A DNA stretch of 60,245 bases from the IMG/VR virus record IMGVR_UViG_3300032213_001931, positions 1-60,245 of that record. One strand, 5' to 3'. A program made the translations under genes and the position numbers. This DNA comes from a virus. The notes below the pieces were generated by a model. It was not told the origin of the DNA, did no database searches, and saw nothing but the letters and a program-made list of their open reading frames with translations. Positions 1 to 8,509 of the stretch are shown piece by piece. The first letter of the stretch is position 1. Every line of letters begins with the position of its first letter.

Positions 1-123
1 AGTTAAGAATTTATCTTTACTCTTTTTAATCATACCACTAATTTGGTCTTTTTTAGACATTTTTGGTTTAGCATCAGTAGGAATATACTGACCGTCTTTG
101 CTAATTGTTTTTTTTCTTGTCAT
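1..123 (-). CDS. Partial hypothetical protein (N-terminal 41 residues)
   Basis: An open frame begins at the ATG at 123-121 and runs off the left edge without a stop. The visible 41 residues are basic and rich in Lys and Ser (start MTRKKTISKDGQY) and resemble no family I recognise. It follows the GDP-fucose-synthase-like gene by 3 bases on the same strand, so it is probably the next gene of the long minus-strand operon. It could be a short basic phage protein. No function is assigned. Confidence 0.5.
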   Translation of the reverse strand, partial: MTRKKTISKDGQYIPTDAKPKMSKKDQISGMIKKSKDKFLT

Positions 124-126
124 ATT

Positions 127-1038
127 TTATTTTCTTAAACTATGATAGTTGTTTTGGAAAAAATGTATAGTATCTTCCAACCCATCGTATAATTTGGTAA
201 AAGTTAAATCAGGTATTATTTTTTTTAAATTAGAATTATTAGTTGTTTTTTTAAACTGACCATCTGGTTTAGTTTTGTCCCATATTATTTTATTTTTAAA
301 TTTCATTATATCACATATTGTGGTAACTAATTCTTCAATACTAACTTCTATTGAATTAGATAAAATAATTGGATTTGTTTCATTGTAATTTTCAATTAAA
401 TTCTCACATATTTTGGCAACATCTTTTGAATAAATAAATTCTCTTAATGGTTTACCTGAACCCCAAACAGTAACATCACTATTTGTTTTTATTGCGTTAT
501 AAACTTTATGAATTAAAGTTGGTACTACATGACCATTATTTAAATTATAATTGTCATTTGGTCCATAAATATTTGTTGGAATTACTGAAAAATATTTGGT
601 ATTATAACTTTTATTATATGATTCAATTTGTATATCAACCATTCGTTTAGCATAAGCGTATGCAAAATTACTATCATGAGGTGGTCCCAAATGTATTTTT
701 TCTTCAGTTAAAGGATAATCAATTTTATCAGGAAAAATACATGTTGATAAAAAACAAATCATTTTTTTAATACCAAATTTATAAGATTCGTGTATTAAAT
801 TAGTGTTTATTAACGTATTTCTATAGTAGAATTCAGCCAAATTATTCATGTTGGCACCTAACCCACCTACATAACCTGCAGTATGTATGATAGATTCTGG
901 TTTATATTTATTTAACATATCAATAATATCATTTTGATACATTAAATTAAATTCTGATGAATTTGTTTTGTTGTAGTTTAAAAATTCTGAACCAACAAGA
1001 CCTTTACCACCAGTGACTAAAACATTATTGTAATTCAT
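127..1038 (-). CDS. fcl: GDP-L-fucose synthase-like SDR (copy 1)
   Basis: A 303-residue extended short-chain dehydrogenase. The known GDP-fucose synthase reaction is 3,5-epimerisation and NADPH reduction of GDP-4-keto-6-deoxymannose. A Rossmann GGKGLVG lies at residues 10-16. Cys100, Tyr127-x3-Lys131 and His170 fall where E. coli Fcl has its catalytic Cys109, Tyr136, Lys140 and His179, all with a constant offset of 9. The TNIYGPND block at 155-162 is also typical of Fcl. Length is close to the family norm. It lies just downstream of gmd, whose product is the Fcl substrate. Because a ColD-like enzyme is also present, this copy could instead be a ColC-type epimerase/reductase making GDP-colitose. 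Confidence 0.85.
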   Translation of the reverse strand: MNYNNVLVTGGKGLVGSEFLNYNKTNSSEFNLMYQNDIIDMLNKYKPESIIHTAGYVGGLGANMNNLAEFYYRNTLINTNLIHESYKFGIKKMICFLSTCIFPDKIDYPLTEEKIHLGPPHDSNFAYAYAKRMVDIQIESYNKSYNTKYFSVIPTNIYGPNDNYNLNNGHVVPTLIHKVYNAIKTNSDVTVWGSGKPLREFIYSKDVAKICENLIENYNETNPIILSNSIEVSIEELVTTICDIMKFKNKIIWDKTKPDGQFKKTTNNSNLKKIIPDLTFTKLYDGLEDTIHFFQNNYHSLRK

Positions 1039-1048
1039 GATATTTTTT

Positions 1049-2035
1049 TCATTTATTTATATTACCATCGGAATAATAGACAAGCCAATGATTAATCATT
1101 TCATCTAACATTGTCTCAAATGTATAATCGTGAGACCATCCTGTAGTATTAACTAATTTAGATGAATCACCTTTTAAATCGTGTAATTCTTCAGGTCTTA
1201 GGAATTTTTCATCTTGAGTAACATATTGTTTATAGTCTAAACCTAAAGATGAAAATACGTAATCACAAAGTTCTCCGACTGAATGGGATATCCCTGTTGA
1301 ACAAACAAAATCATCAGGATTTTCTAATTGTAGAATTTCCCACATCGCTTTAACATAATCTTTAGCGTGACCCCAATCTCTTGTAGCGTCAAGGTTACCC
1401 AATTTTAATTCATTAGATAGTCCTAATTTAATCTTAACCGCTTCTTTACATACTTTATTTGTTACAAAGTTAGTTCCTCTTCTTGGTGATTCATGGTTGA
1501 ATAAAATACCATTGGAAATAAACATTCCGTAAGAGTTTCTATAGTTACGACAAATATTATAACTAAAAACTTTAGCACATCCGTATGGTGAAACAGGATT
1601 GAGAGGCGTTGTTTCTCTTTGATATCCGTCAGAATCTATTGAATTCCCAAACATTTCTGATGACGAAGCTTGATAAATTTTAGTGTTAGGTTTAATTAAT
1701 TTAACTGCTTCAAGAAGATTTAAAGTACCTAAACCTGTAACATTTGCAGTGTAAATTGGTTGGTCAAATGAAATTCTAACGTGTGACTGAGCCGCTAAAT
1801 TATAAATTTCATCGGGCATTACTTTTTGTATTACACTAATTAAAGATGATAAATCAGTCATATCCGCGTAGTGTAATATAACTTTACCATATACATTATC
1901 TAATCTTGCAGTTTGATTTTCAGATACTGAATTTCTTTTAAGAGTTCCGTGAACTTCATAACCTTTTTTCAGTAAAAATTCAGAAAGATATGAGCCATCT
2001 TGCCCATTAATACCTGTTATTATTGCTTTTTTCAT
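1049..2035 (-). CDS. gmd: GDP-mannose 4,6-dehydratase
   Basis: Converts GDP-D-mannose to GDP-4-keto-6-deoxy-D-mannose, the shared precursor of GDP-fucose, GDP-colitose, GDP-perosamine and GDP-rhamnose. The product starts MKKAIITGINGQDGSYL, the usual Gmd N-terminus with its GxxGxxG Rossmann loop. NLAAQSHV, the SSSEMFG active-site strand and YGCAK (Tyr-x3-Lys) follow, then NHESPRRG and the C-terminal RPEE segment. The frame is open 57 bases further up, to 2092, but that start would overlap the upstream gene by about 50 bases and adds 19 non-conserved residues. The ATG at 2035 gives a 328-residue protein and a 5-base gap. This is a confident family assignment. Confidence 0.95.
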   Translation of the reverse strand: MKKAIITGINGQDGSYLSEFLLKKGYEVHGTLKRNSVSENQTARLDNVYGKVILHYADMTDLSSLISVIQKVMPDEIYNLAAQSHVRISFDQPIYTANVTGLGTLNLLEAVKLIKPNTKIYQASSSEMFGNSIDSDGYQRETTPLNPVSPYGCAKVFSYNICRNYRNSYGMFISNGILFNHESPRRGTNFVTNKVCKEAVKIKLGLSNELKLGNLDATRDWGHAKDYVKAMWEILQLENPDDFVCSTGISHSVGELCDYVFSSLGLDYKQYVTQDEKFLRPEELHDLKGDSSKLVNTTGWSHDYTFETMLDEMINHWLVYYSDGNINK

Positions 2036-2040
2036 ATTTT

Positions 2041-2727
2041 TTAATTTTGTTTTTGTTTTTCTAATAAAAAAATCCCAATACCATTCCACCATGTTTTTCC
2101 AATTACATCACCTGGTAAAAATATTTTTTCATCTAAATTATCAGTTGTAAAAATTTGTTTTTCCCATAAAATATTTAAATTTAATTCTTTAATGGAATCT
2201 AATGTTCCATTTCTTGGGTCGGACCAATTCCAATCATCAACAATAAAAATAAAAATGTTATCCAAACATTCGTAAAAATATTTTAAAGCTTTATTTTGGT
2301 CCTCATATGAATGCCCAGCATCATATAAAAACATATTGAATTTACCAATAGATGGTACATCAATTGAATAACAATCTGAATTAATAAATTTAAAGTTATT
2401 TTCACCTTGATATTTAGATAAATTACTCATTAATCCATTTTCCGAATTATTATAACTTGATGATTCTGAAAAATTATCAACACCAACGACTATTGATTTA
2501 TTTTTATACATCGCCGAACAAACTGAACTACCTTCACCAGTCCCAACTTCAAGGTATCTTGAATCAGTATATGAAAGTAAATTATTGTAAAAATGACGTG
2601 TTTTTTCACCTGTCATAGACGAATCACTAAACGACACATAGTCATCTATTTTTGATGATTTAGATTCGGCTAAATCTACACATTTTTCTAAATGTAATTT
2701 TAAATTTTCAATTAATTCTAAATTCAT
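2041..2727 (-). CDS. Class I SAM-dependent methyltransferase
   Basis: A 228-residue protein with a SAM-binding motif I (YLEVGTGEGSS, about residues 78-88), an acidic end of strand 2 (VVGVDNFSES) and LYDAGHSYEDQ, like the metal- or substrate-binding segment of the Methyltransf_24/CmcI group. A DDWNW segment follows. The acceptor cannot be read from sequence. Its place between gmd and a glycosyltransferase suggests methylation of a sugar or glycan end, a common cap on O-antigen-like chains. Family confidence is fairly high; substrate is inference. Confidence 0.75.
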   Translation of the reverse strand: MNLELIENLKLHLEKCVDLAESKSSKIDDYVSFSDSSMTGEKTRHFYNNLLSYTDSRYLEVGTGEGSSVCSAMYKNKSIVVGVDNFSESSSYNNSENGLMSNLSKYQGENNFKFINSDCYSIDVPSIGKFNMFLYDAGHSYEDQNKALKYFYECLDNIFIFIVDDWNWSDPRNGTLDSIKELNLNILWEKQIFTTDNLDEKIFLPGDVIGKTWWNGIGIFLLEKQKQN

Positions 2728-2732
2728 TATTT

Positions 2733-3671
2733 TTATTTTATAAATTGATTTCTATACACATCCCAAAACTTAGAAACATTATCTGGAAGATATTTTTTAA
2801 AATTTTCTAAATCTCTGATTAAATTAAGTGTATTTCTATAACCAATTTCTTCATCCATCATATTATTAACTAAATTATGAACATTTCTATCTTGGTACAC
2901 AGTTGCCTTATTATATATTACAGAATTTGGAAAATAATATTGTAGTACATATGAACCCCATATATCATCCATCCTTCCTAAATAGGGAAATACAACATAA
3001 TATGGTATTACTTCCCTAGCCAAAAATGTATTTTGAGAATTAAATGGGGCAATTTGCGTTGAACAAAATGGTGAAAAATCATTAAATTTAACAATTGGTT
3101 TTTGGCTAATTCTACATATAGCATCAATATCCGGGTCACCATCCCAAAAATCAGCTTGTACTAATATTTTACGAGTAATTTTACCTTTGTATTCATTGTT
3201 ATTTTTAACATGTACATACTCAATAGGGAATCCTCTGTGCCATAATGATTTATGTTCAGTAACTGAAATTGGGTCAAACGCTTCAGACATTTTATTTTCA
3301 TAACAATCCACTTCAATTTCCTTACCCACAAAAATTTCATCACCCCAGTTGTCGTATGGTATATTATCATCATCAGATGTTGCGAGAATATCCGCTCCAT
3401 TATCGTATGCATATACAAATCCAATATTTCTTCTTTGACATTTATTCCATCCAATAGAATCACTTAATTCAGGGTAAAGTTCTTCTTGTGTTTCTGGTGA
3501 CATATACATAAAATTTTTAAATTTATGTTCCAGTATTCTATATGAATCATGTGGTGTTTTTAAATCACCAATAAAAATTAATTGCCAATCTTTTTTATCT
3601 GCAATTTCTGCGTATTTAATAGTCGCAACTGATGGTTCACTGATTGATGTTAATATCAAATATTTTTTCAT
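2733..3671 (-). CDS. STELLO-like (DUF288) glycosyltransferase
   Basis: A 312-residue protein resembling the STELLO/DUF288 glycosyltransferase family, best known from plant Golgi proteins but also found in bacteria and viruses. The start MKKYLILTSISEPS leads into a GT-A-like fold. GWNKCQRRNIGFVYA lies near 74-88 and the acidic metal-binding-like run SDDDNIPYDNW near 98-108. DPISVTEHKSLWHRGFP and FWDGDPDIDAICR are further blocks I associate with the family. No signal peptide or membrane segment is visible, so it is likely cytosolic. It overlaps the next gene upstream by 4 bases, indicating translational coupling. The donor sugar is unknown. Confidence 0.7.
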   Translation of the reverse strand: MKKYLILTSISEPSVATIKYAEIADKKDWQLIFIGDLKTPHDSYRILEHKFKNFMYMSPETQEELYPELSDSIGWNKCQRRNIGFVYAYDNGADILATSDDDNIPYDNWGDEIFVGKEIEVDCYENKMSEAFDPISVTEHKSLWHRGFPIEYVHVKNNNEYKGKITRKILVQADFWDGDPDIDAICRISQKPIVKFNDFSPFCSTQIAPFNSQNTFLAREVIPYYVVFPYLGRMDDIWGSYVLQYYFPNSVIYNKATVYQDRNVHNLVNNMMDEEIGYRNTLNLIRDLENFKKYLPDNVSKFWDVYRNQFIK

Positions 3672-4642
3672 AATCTATTTTTAATGTCGTTATATACTTT
3701 TGTTATTCCTTCTTTTAATGTGGTATTTGCCCTCCAACCTAAAACTTCTTCTGCTTTTTGACAACTACACCATTGACCCCAAATAACAGTTTCTTTTGTT
3801 TTGTCATACTCAATTTTAATATTTTTTTCTGAAATATCTACAATTGTTTCAGCGATTTCTGAAATAGTTACTCTTTCTTCCTTACCTATATTTAATGGAC
3901 CGACTAAATTAATATTATTCATTTTATTAATCATTAATTCAATACCGTCTAAAGTATCGTCAATGTAACAATATGAACGAGTCTCCAACCCTGTTCCCCA
4001 TATTTTAAAATCTATGTTAGGATATTTTATTGCTCTATGTGAAAAAACAGGTATTACAGAACCTGTATCTAAATTAAAATCTTGATTAGGTCCATAAATT
4101 CCAATAAATCTAGCAATAGCGGCATTTAAAAAATTATATTCTTTAACCGCCGACAGTATATTTTGTTCCCCAATTAATTTTGCCCAACCATATGATAATT
4201 CAGGGTCAGCAGGATATGCTTGTTCTTCATAAATTAGTGGTGAGTTACTAATAGTTTGTAATGATTTTGGGTATATATGAGCACTTGATGCATAAAAGTA
4301 TTTATTAATTTTATTATCAATAACTGCTTTTAATACATTACTATCAATTAAAATATTTGATGACATAATATCATATGGTTTATTTGTATAAGTCCCAATA
4401 CCGCCAACTTTAGATGCTAAATGGATAACACAGTCTTGATTTTCAAATAAATCTTTAATTTCTGAATAATTACGTAAATCAACATTATGAAAAGTAATGT
4501 TTTTTGGTAAAAATTCTAACTTTCCTCTTTCCAAATTATCTATTACGGTAATTTTATAACCTTTATCCAACAATCTATTAACAAGATGTGAACCGATAAA
4601 TCCTGCACCTCCAGTTATTAATACATTATTTATTTTTTTCAT
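3668..4642 (-). CDS. GDP-mannose 3,5-epimerase-like SDR with altered active site
   Basis: A 324-residue extended SDR. GGAGFIG lies at 11-17, Tyr151-x3-Lys155 in YGWAK, and EEQAYPADPE and GTGLETRSYCYIDD are blocks shared with plant and bacterial GDP-mannose 3,5-epimerases. The epimerase catalytic Cys, expected inside SSACIYP, is His122 here (SSAHIYP). The position equivalent to the Fcl catalytic His is Ser195. Classical Cys-dependent 3,5-epimerisation is therefore doubtful; a 4-epimerase, reductase or dehydratase role is possible. It overlaps both neighbours and is one of four SDR proteins in this part of the operon. The fold call is strong, the reaction is open. Confidence 0.75.
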   Translation of the reverse strand: MKKINNVLITGGAGFIGSHLVNRLLDKGYKITVIDNLERGKLEFLPKNITFHNVDLRNYSEIKDLFENQDCVIHLASKVGGIGTYTNKPYDIMSSNILIDSNVLKAVIDNKINKYFYASSAHIYPKSLQTISNSPLIYEEQAYPADPELSYGWAKLIGEQNILSAVKEYNFLNAAIARFIGIYGPNQDFNLDTGSVIPVFSHRAIKYPNIDFKIWGTGLETRSYCYIDDTLDGIELMINKMNNINLVGPLNIGKEERVTISEIAETIVDISEKNIKIEYDKTKETVIWGQWCSCQKAEEVLGWRANTTLKEGITKVYNDIKNRL

Positions 4643-5552
4643 ACCATTCTATTGTTTTTTTTAAACCATCAACTAATGATGTATTTGGTACGTACCCAAA
4701 CGAGTTTTTAAATTTACTCATATCATAAAATCTTCTTGGCTGACCATTCGGTTTAGACGAATCCCATATAATATTTCCCTTATATCCGACAATTTCAGAT
4801 ATTGTTTCAACTAATTCTTTAATTGATGTTTCTTTACCTGTTCCTAAATTGAATGGACCACAATCATTAATATTAATTGAATCAATAATCGCATTTACTG
4901 TATCGTCAACGTATAGAAATTCTCTAGATGCAGAACCATCCCCCCAAACAGTAATTTCTTTTAAATTATTGTTTTTACCATCAATAAATTTTTTAATTAA
5001 TGCTGGTACAACATGTGACGTTTCTAAATTAAAATTATCATTTGGTCCATATAAATTTGCAGGTAATAGTACAGTTGAATTAAACCCATATTGTTCTTTA
5101 TATGTCCATGATTGTATAATTAAATTCTTTTTAGCCATAGAATATCCTATTGAATTTTCATCAGGTAAATCCTTCCAAAAATCTTCCTCAGTATAAGGAA
5201 CTTGTAAAAACTTTGGGTAACCACAACCAGCTGCTAATGACACTAATTTATCAACATTATATAAATAAGAATAATGTGAAATTAATGTCCCCATCATTAT
5301 ATTGTCATAAAAAAAATCACCCGGTTTTTCTTTATTTGCTCCAATACCACCTACTTTACCAGCTAAGTGAATTACAATATTAGGTTTGTAAAATTCAAAA
5401 AGATTAACAACATCTGTTTCTTTTCTTAAATCAAATTCAGATTTATTTGGGGCGTAATACTCAACACCTCTTTTATCAAGTTCATGTAATAAATTTTTAC
5501 CAACAAATCCATGACCGCCAGTTACTAATACTTTTTTATTTTTTAAGTCCAT
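4626..5552 (-). CDS. fcl: GDP-L-fucose synthase-like SDR (copy 2)
   Basis: A 308-residue second Fcl-type enzyme. GGHGFVG lies at 12-18; Cys110, Tyr137-x3-Lys141 (YSMAK) and His180 match the Fcl catalytic set with an offset of 1 from E. coli numbering. PANLYGPNDNFNLETSH, DGSASREFLYVDD and the C-terminal PNGQPRR are family blocks. It is more canonical in length and motifs than the copy at 127-1038, although both keep every catalytic residue. One copy could serve GDP-fucose and the other the colitose branch. It overlaps the GME-like gene by 17 bases. Confidence 0.88.
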   Translation of the reverse strand: MDLKNKKVLVTGGHGFVGKNLLHELDKRGVEYYAPNKSEFDLRKETDVVNLFEFYKPNIVIHLAGKVGGIGANKEKPGDFFYDNIMMGTLISHYSYLYNVDKLVSLAAGCGYPKFLQVPYTEEDFWKDLPDENSIGYSMAKKNLIIQSWTYKEQYGFNSTVLLPANLYGPNDNFNLETSHVVPALIKKFIDGKNNNLKEITVWGDGSASREFLYVDDTVNAIIDSININDCGPFNLGTGKETSIKELVETISEIVGYKGNIIWDSSKPNGQPRRFYDMSKFKNSFGYVPNTSLVDGLKKTIEWYEKNK

Positions 5553-5555
5553 AAT

Positions 5556-6494
5556 TTATAAATTTGTAAAATTTTTATTTGAAAATTTTTTAATAAGTTT
5601 ATAACTCTTAATTAGTTCTTGAATACCATCATCAAGAGTATATTGAGGTTTCCATCCCATTGATTCTAATTTTTCATTAGACACCATATAATTTCTTTGG
5701 TCAAAATCTTTTTTAAATTCATTTTGAACAATAACTAAATCAGGGACATATTCTTTTATTTTTTGACACAATTCTAATTTTGTTAAATTTGCGGATGAAA
5801 GTCCAACATTAAATGCGTTATTATTACATTTTTCATAATTTTCAATCATAAATAAAAATGTATTAGCAATATCTCTAATGTGGATATAGTTCCTAATAAA
5901 ATGAGATTCAAATAAAACTAAATACCCATCATTAATTGATTTATACACAAAATCATTAACTAATAAATCAGTTCTCATTCGATATGACGACCCAAAAACT
6001 GTGGCCAATCTTAAAGCAATTCCATTACCTGAATCTAAAACTGATTTTTCAGCGTCACATTTTGTTTCAGCATATAAAGAAAGTGGATTAAAAGGACTAT
6101 CTTCAGTTATAATTTCAGTAGAAGAACCATATTGGCTATTTGTATTTGGGATTAATATCATTTGATTATTAGTAATCCATTTAGTTATATTTCTAACTTG
6201 TTCATAATTTATTTGAATTGTTAAATCAGGGTTTTCTTTACATGCTGGCATCCCAACAATTGCCGCCAACGGAATTATTACATCATGAGAAGTTACTAAT
6301 TCTTTAAGTAAATTTTCATTTCTAACGTCACCAAATATAAAATTAAAATTTTTGTTATGACAAAATGTAATTAACGACGTTTGTTTATAAATTAAATTAT
6401 CTATGACTGTTACATAATACCCTTTATTTAAAAGTAGTTCAGTTAATATTGAGCCAATATAACCAGCCCCTCCTGTTATTAAAATTTTTTTCAT
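5556..6494 (-). CDS. NAD-dependent sugar-nucleotide epimerase/dehydratase (SDR)
   Basis: A 312-residue extended SDR. GGAGYIG lies at 8-14, the cofactor-binding Asp in TVIDNL near 32, IPLAAIVGMPACKENP around 74-89, a Thr-Asn-Ser active-site strand (TNSQYG, 118-123) and Tyr141-x3-Lys145 in YAETK. The C-terminal half has RNYIHIRDIA and an Asn/Gly block (FNVG) as in nucleotide-sugar epimerases. IVGMPACKENP marks a subgroup often seen in LPS and capsule clusters, but the substrate cannot be read. It follows the kinase gene with a 2-base gap. Confidence 0.8.
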   Translation of the reverse strand: MKKILITGGAGYIGSILTELLLNKGYYVTVIDNLIYKQTSLITFCHNKNFNFIFGDVRNENLLKELVTSHDVIIPLAAIVGMPACKENPDLTIQINYEQVRNITKWITNNQMILIPNTNSQYGSSTEIITEDSPFNPLSLYAETKCDAEKSVLDSGNGIALRLATVFGSSYRMRTDLLVNDFVYKSINDGYLVLFESHFIRNYIHIRDIANTFLFMIENYEKCNNNAFNVGLSSANLTKLELCQKIKEYVPDLVIVQNEFKKDFDQRNYMVSNEKLESMGWKPQYTLDDGIQELIKSYKLIKKFSNKNFTNL

Positions 6495-6496
6495 AA

Positions 6497-7231
6497 TTAA
6501 TTTACAGTGTTTGTTCCTCTTTTTTGAATAACTTTAGTTGAACATTCATTTGCAAATTGAATTGATTCAGTTAAGTCATGTTTATTAATAAATTTAGATA
6601 CTAATGCGGCAATAAATGTGTCACCAGCCCCACAGACATCTTTAACATCTACTTTTGGTACTTTATATTGTATTCCGTTGTAAATACACCCGTCAGAACC
6701 TAAAGTAGTTATTATTTTTTCTTTTAATTCATCGTCAATTATTGACGATGATAGTTGATATTCAAATTGATTTATTTTTATTAAAAATGAATTTTTTGCC
6801 CAATCTCCTAATATTTTTTTTGTGTCTAAAAAAACATATTTGTGTTTTTTTGAAATATCTTCAATAGATTCTTTAGATAAAAATCCTTTATCATAATCAG
6901 AAATTATAATAGCATCATAATTTAAAAAATTAATTGATGAATAATCAATTATTCCATAACAGTCATCACAAGTATCTACTCTTATAAACATTTGATTTGT
7001 TTTATCATCAATAAATCTTCTTTTTTGAATTGATTTCCAGTTGTCATTTGTGATAATATCACAATCAACACCTAATGACTTAACATTTAAATAAACATTC
7101 ATTGCCATACCTCCGACCTCATTTGTTGATTTTGGTGAAAACACTGGTACTGGTGCTTCAGGTGCTAATCGATTAACAACACCATAACAATAAACATCAT
7201 TACACGACTCCCCAATAACTAGTATTTTCAT
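6497..7231 (-). CDS. PfkB-family sugar kinase, short RfaE/HldE kinase-like form
   Basis: A 244-residue ribokinase-fold protein resembling the N-terminal kinase domain of RfaE/HldE, which phosphorylates D-glycero-D-manno-heptose 7-phosphate at C1. The start MKILVIGESCNDVYCYG and NRLAPEAPVPVF at 20-31 match the RfaE signature ISPEAPVPV. GGMAMNVYLNVKSLG matches the sugar-binding GGAAN block, and DVCGAGDTFIAAL holds the catalytic Asp. It is about 70 residues shorter than usual, with most of the segment between DCDII and KSIQKRRF missing, and there is no nucleotidyltransferase domain. No other heptose gene is visible, so the substrate is uncertain. Confidence 0.78.
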   Translation of the reverse strand: MKILVIGESCNDVYCYGVVNRLAPEAPVPVFSPKSTNEVGGMAMNVYLNVKSLGVDCDIITNDNWKSIQKRRFIDDKTNQMFIRVDTCDDCYGIIDYSSINFLNYDAIIISDYDKGFLSKESIEDISKKHKYVFLDTKKILGDWAKNSFLIKINQFEYQLSSSIIDDELKEKIITTLGSDGCIYNGIQYKVPKVDVKDVCGAGDTFIAALVSKFINKHDLTESIQFANECSTKVIQKRGTNTVN

Positions 7232-7232
7232 A

Positions 7233-7634
7233 TTACCAACTAATTTCCCAATCTTTAAAATCTGAAGCTAAGCAATCAATTTTGTAATCTTTCCTACCTC
7301 CAACACACTCTTGGATTTTGTTTTTTGCGGTATTTCTAATACCATTTAAACCATGTGTTAGTTCTAAATTATTACCATCTTTAATACCTTTTCGATAATT
7401 TGATTCATTGTGCCATATATGTAAATTCATTTGAGACAAAACAACTATTGACCTAATGTCTTTTGCCGATAATATAACATTATCATTATCTAAAATTAAT
7501 TGTATATCGTGTAATATATCACTAATTTCTTTTGAATATTCTTCTTTATGTTCATTTATGAAAACTTCTTTTAATTGAATAATTGACAATCTGTCTATTA
7601 ATTCACTTAGTGTTGGTAGGTATATTCTATTCAT
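7233..7634 (-). CDS. Small DUF4254-like protein, copy 1
   Basis: A 133-residue, probably all-helical cytosolic protein. ELIDRLSIIQLK lies near 11-22 and NLHIWHNESNYRKG near 71-84, with a downstream GLNGIRN segment. These recall the DUF4254 family, whose members often lie in LPS and capsule clusters. The protein at 11194-11556 has the same layout (EKLSILHCRMWYLEDSI), so the two look like diverged copies. Function is unknown. The gene overlaps the upstream glycosyltransferase gene by 4 bases, consistent with co-translation. Confidence 0.6.
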   Translation of the reverse strand: MNRIYLPTLSELIDRLSIIQLKEVFINEHKEEYSKEISDILHDIQLILDNDNVILSAKDIRSIVVLSQMNLHIWHNESNYRKGIKDGNNLELTHGLNGIRNTAKNKIQECVGGRKDYKIDCLASDFKDWEISW

Positions 7635-8509
7635 TTTTTTTCTATATAATCTTTATAAAAATTTTTAATATTGTACAAAGTTTCAACTTTATTATATGCG
7701 TTATTAATTATTTTTTGATATTTTTCATTTTCATAATTTTCCAAAATATCTCTTACAATATCGTCAAAATTGTAATCGTCAAAATAAATAAAGTCAACAT
7801 CTGGTACAAAGAAGTCTTCAATTATGTTAAAATCGTCTTTTTTACATAAAATTAATGCTCCACATCTTGCGGCTTCAATAACTCTTGATTTATGTTGAGT
7901 TATGTATGGGAATCCTAGTCCGTTTTTAATGTTTAAAAAACTATCACCGGCATTTAAATCCCATCCATTTAAGTCAACTCTAATTACATTATGAACAATT
8001 GCAATTTTTGATTTTGAAATTAGGTCTAATTTTTCATTAAACGTCACATTAAAAATGTTTGTATATTTTTCATGGAATTTATTAACAACCAAATATTTGT
8101 ATTTTAATATTTTATCGGTCAATAAGTAGTTACTTCCTCCTCCAACATAGATTAAATCGTATATCTTATCATTATTTCTAGTCCATGATGTTGGAGATGG
8201 GTAATATGTATAATGGTATAATTCTTTACCTAACGCATCATTTCTTAATTTAACAGTATAAGGACATATTGTAAAAATTTTGTCATATTTTTTTTCAAAA
8301 ATATTAACATGTTGTTCCCTAACATTTGGTATGATAAACCCATTAGGTAACTCAAAATCTAAAGAGTAATATAACTTACCATCTTCTTTATTAAAATCTC
8401 TTCCATCAATATGAAGTTCTATATTATCAGTATCTTTTGTATCAATGCTTTCAAAATTTAAAAAAAGTACTGGGTCTTCTGGAAAAATAATTGGATTTTT
8501 TACTATCAT
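7631..8509 (-). CDS. Glycosyltransferase, GT-B fold (Glyco_trans_1_2-like)
   Basis: A 292-residue protein. The C-terminal half has HKSRVIEAARCGALILCKKD and a following IIEDFF/FDDYNFDDIV stretch. This matches the nucleotide-sugar-binding C-terminal domain of the CgeB/Glyco_trans_1_2 group, where Glu and the small-residue turn contact the donor. The N-terminal half has DLIYVGGGSNYLL as the expected inter-domain strand. It has no signal peptide or membrane span. It overlaps both neighbours by 4 bases. Donor and acceptor are unknown. Confidence 0.7.
   Translation of the reverse strand: MIVKNPIIFPEDPVLFLNFESIDTKDTDNIELHIDGRDFNKEDGKLYYSLDFELPNGFIIPNVREQHVNIFEKKYDKIFTICPYTVKLRNDALGKELYHYTYYPSPTSWTRNNDKIYDLIYVGGGSNYLLTDKILKYKYLVVNKFHEKYTNIFNVTFNEKLDLISKSKIAIVHNVIRVDLNGWDLNAGDSFLNIKNGLGFPYITQHKSRVIEAARCGALILCKKDDFNIIEDFFVPDVDFIYFDDYNFDDIVRDILENYENEKYQKIINNAYNKVETLYNIKNFYKDYIEKK

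Noticed and set aside
2036-2092. A longer start for GDP-mannose dehydratase, adding 19 residues
   Set aside because: It would overlap the methyltransferase gene by about 50 bases, and the added residues precede the standard Gmd start MKKAIITG.
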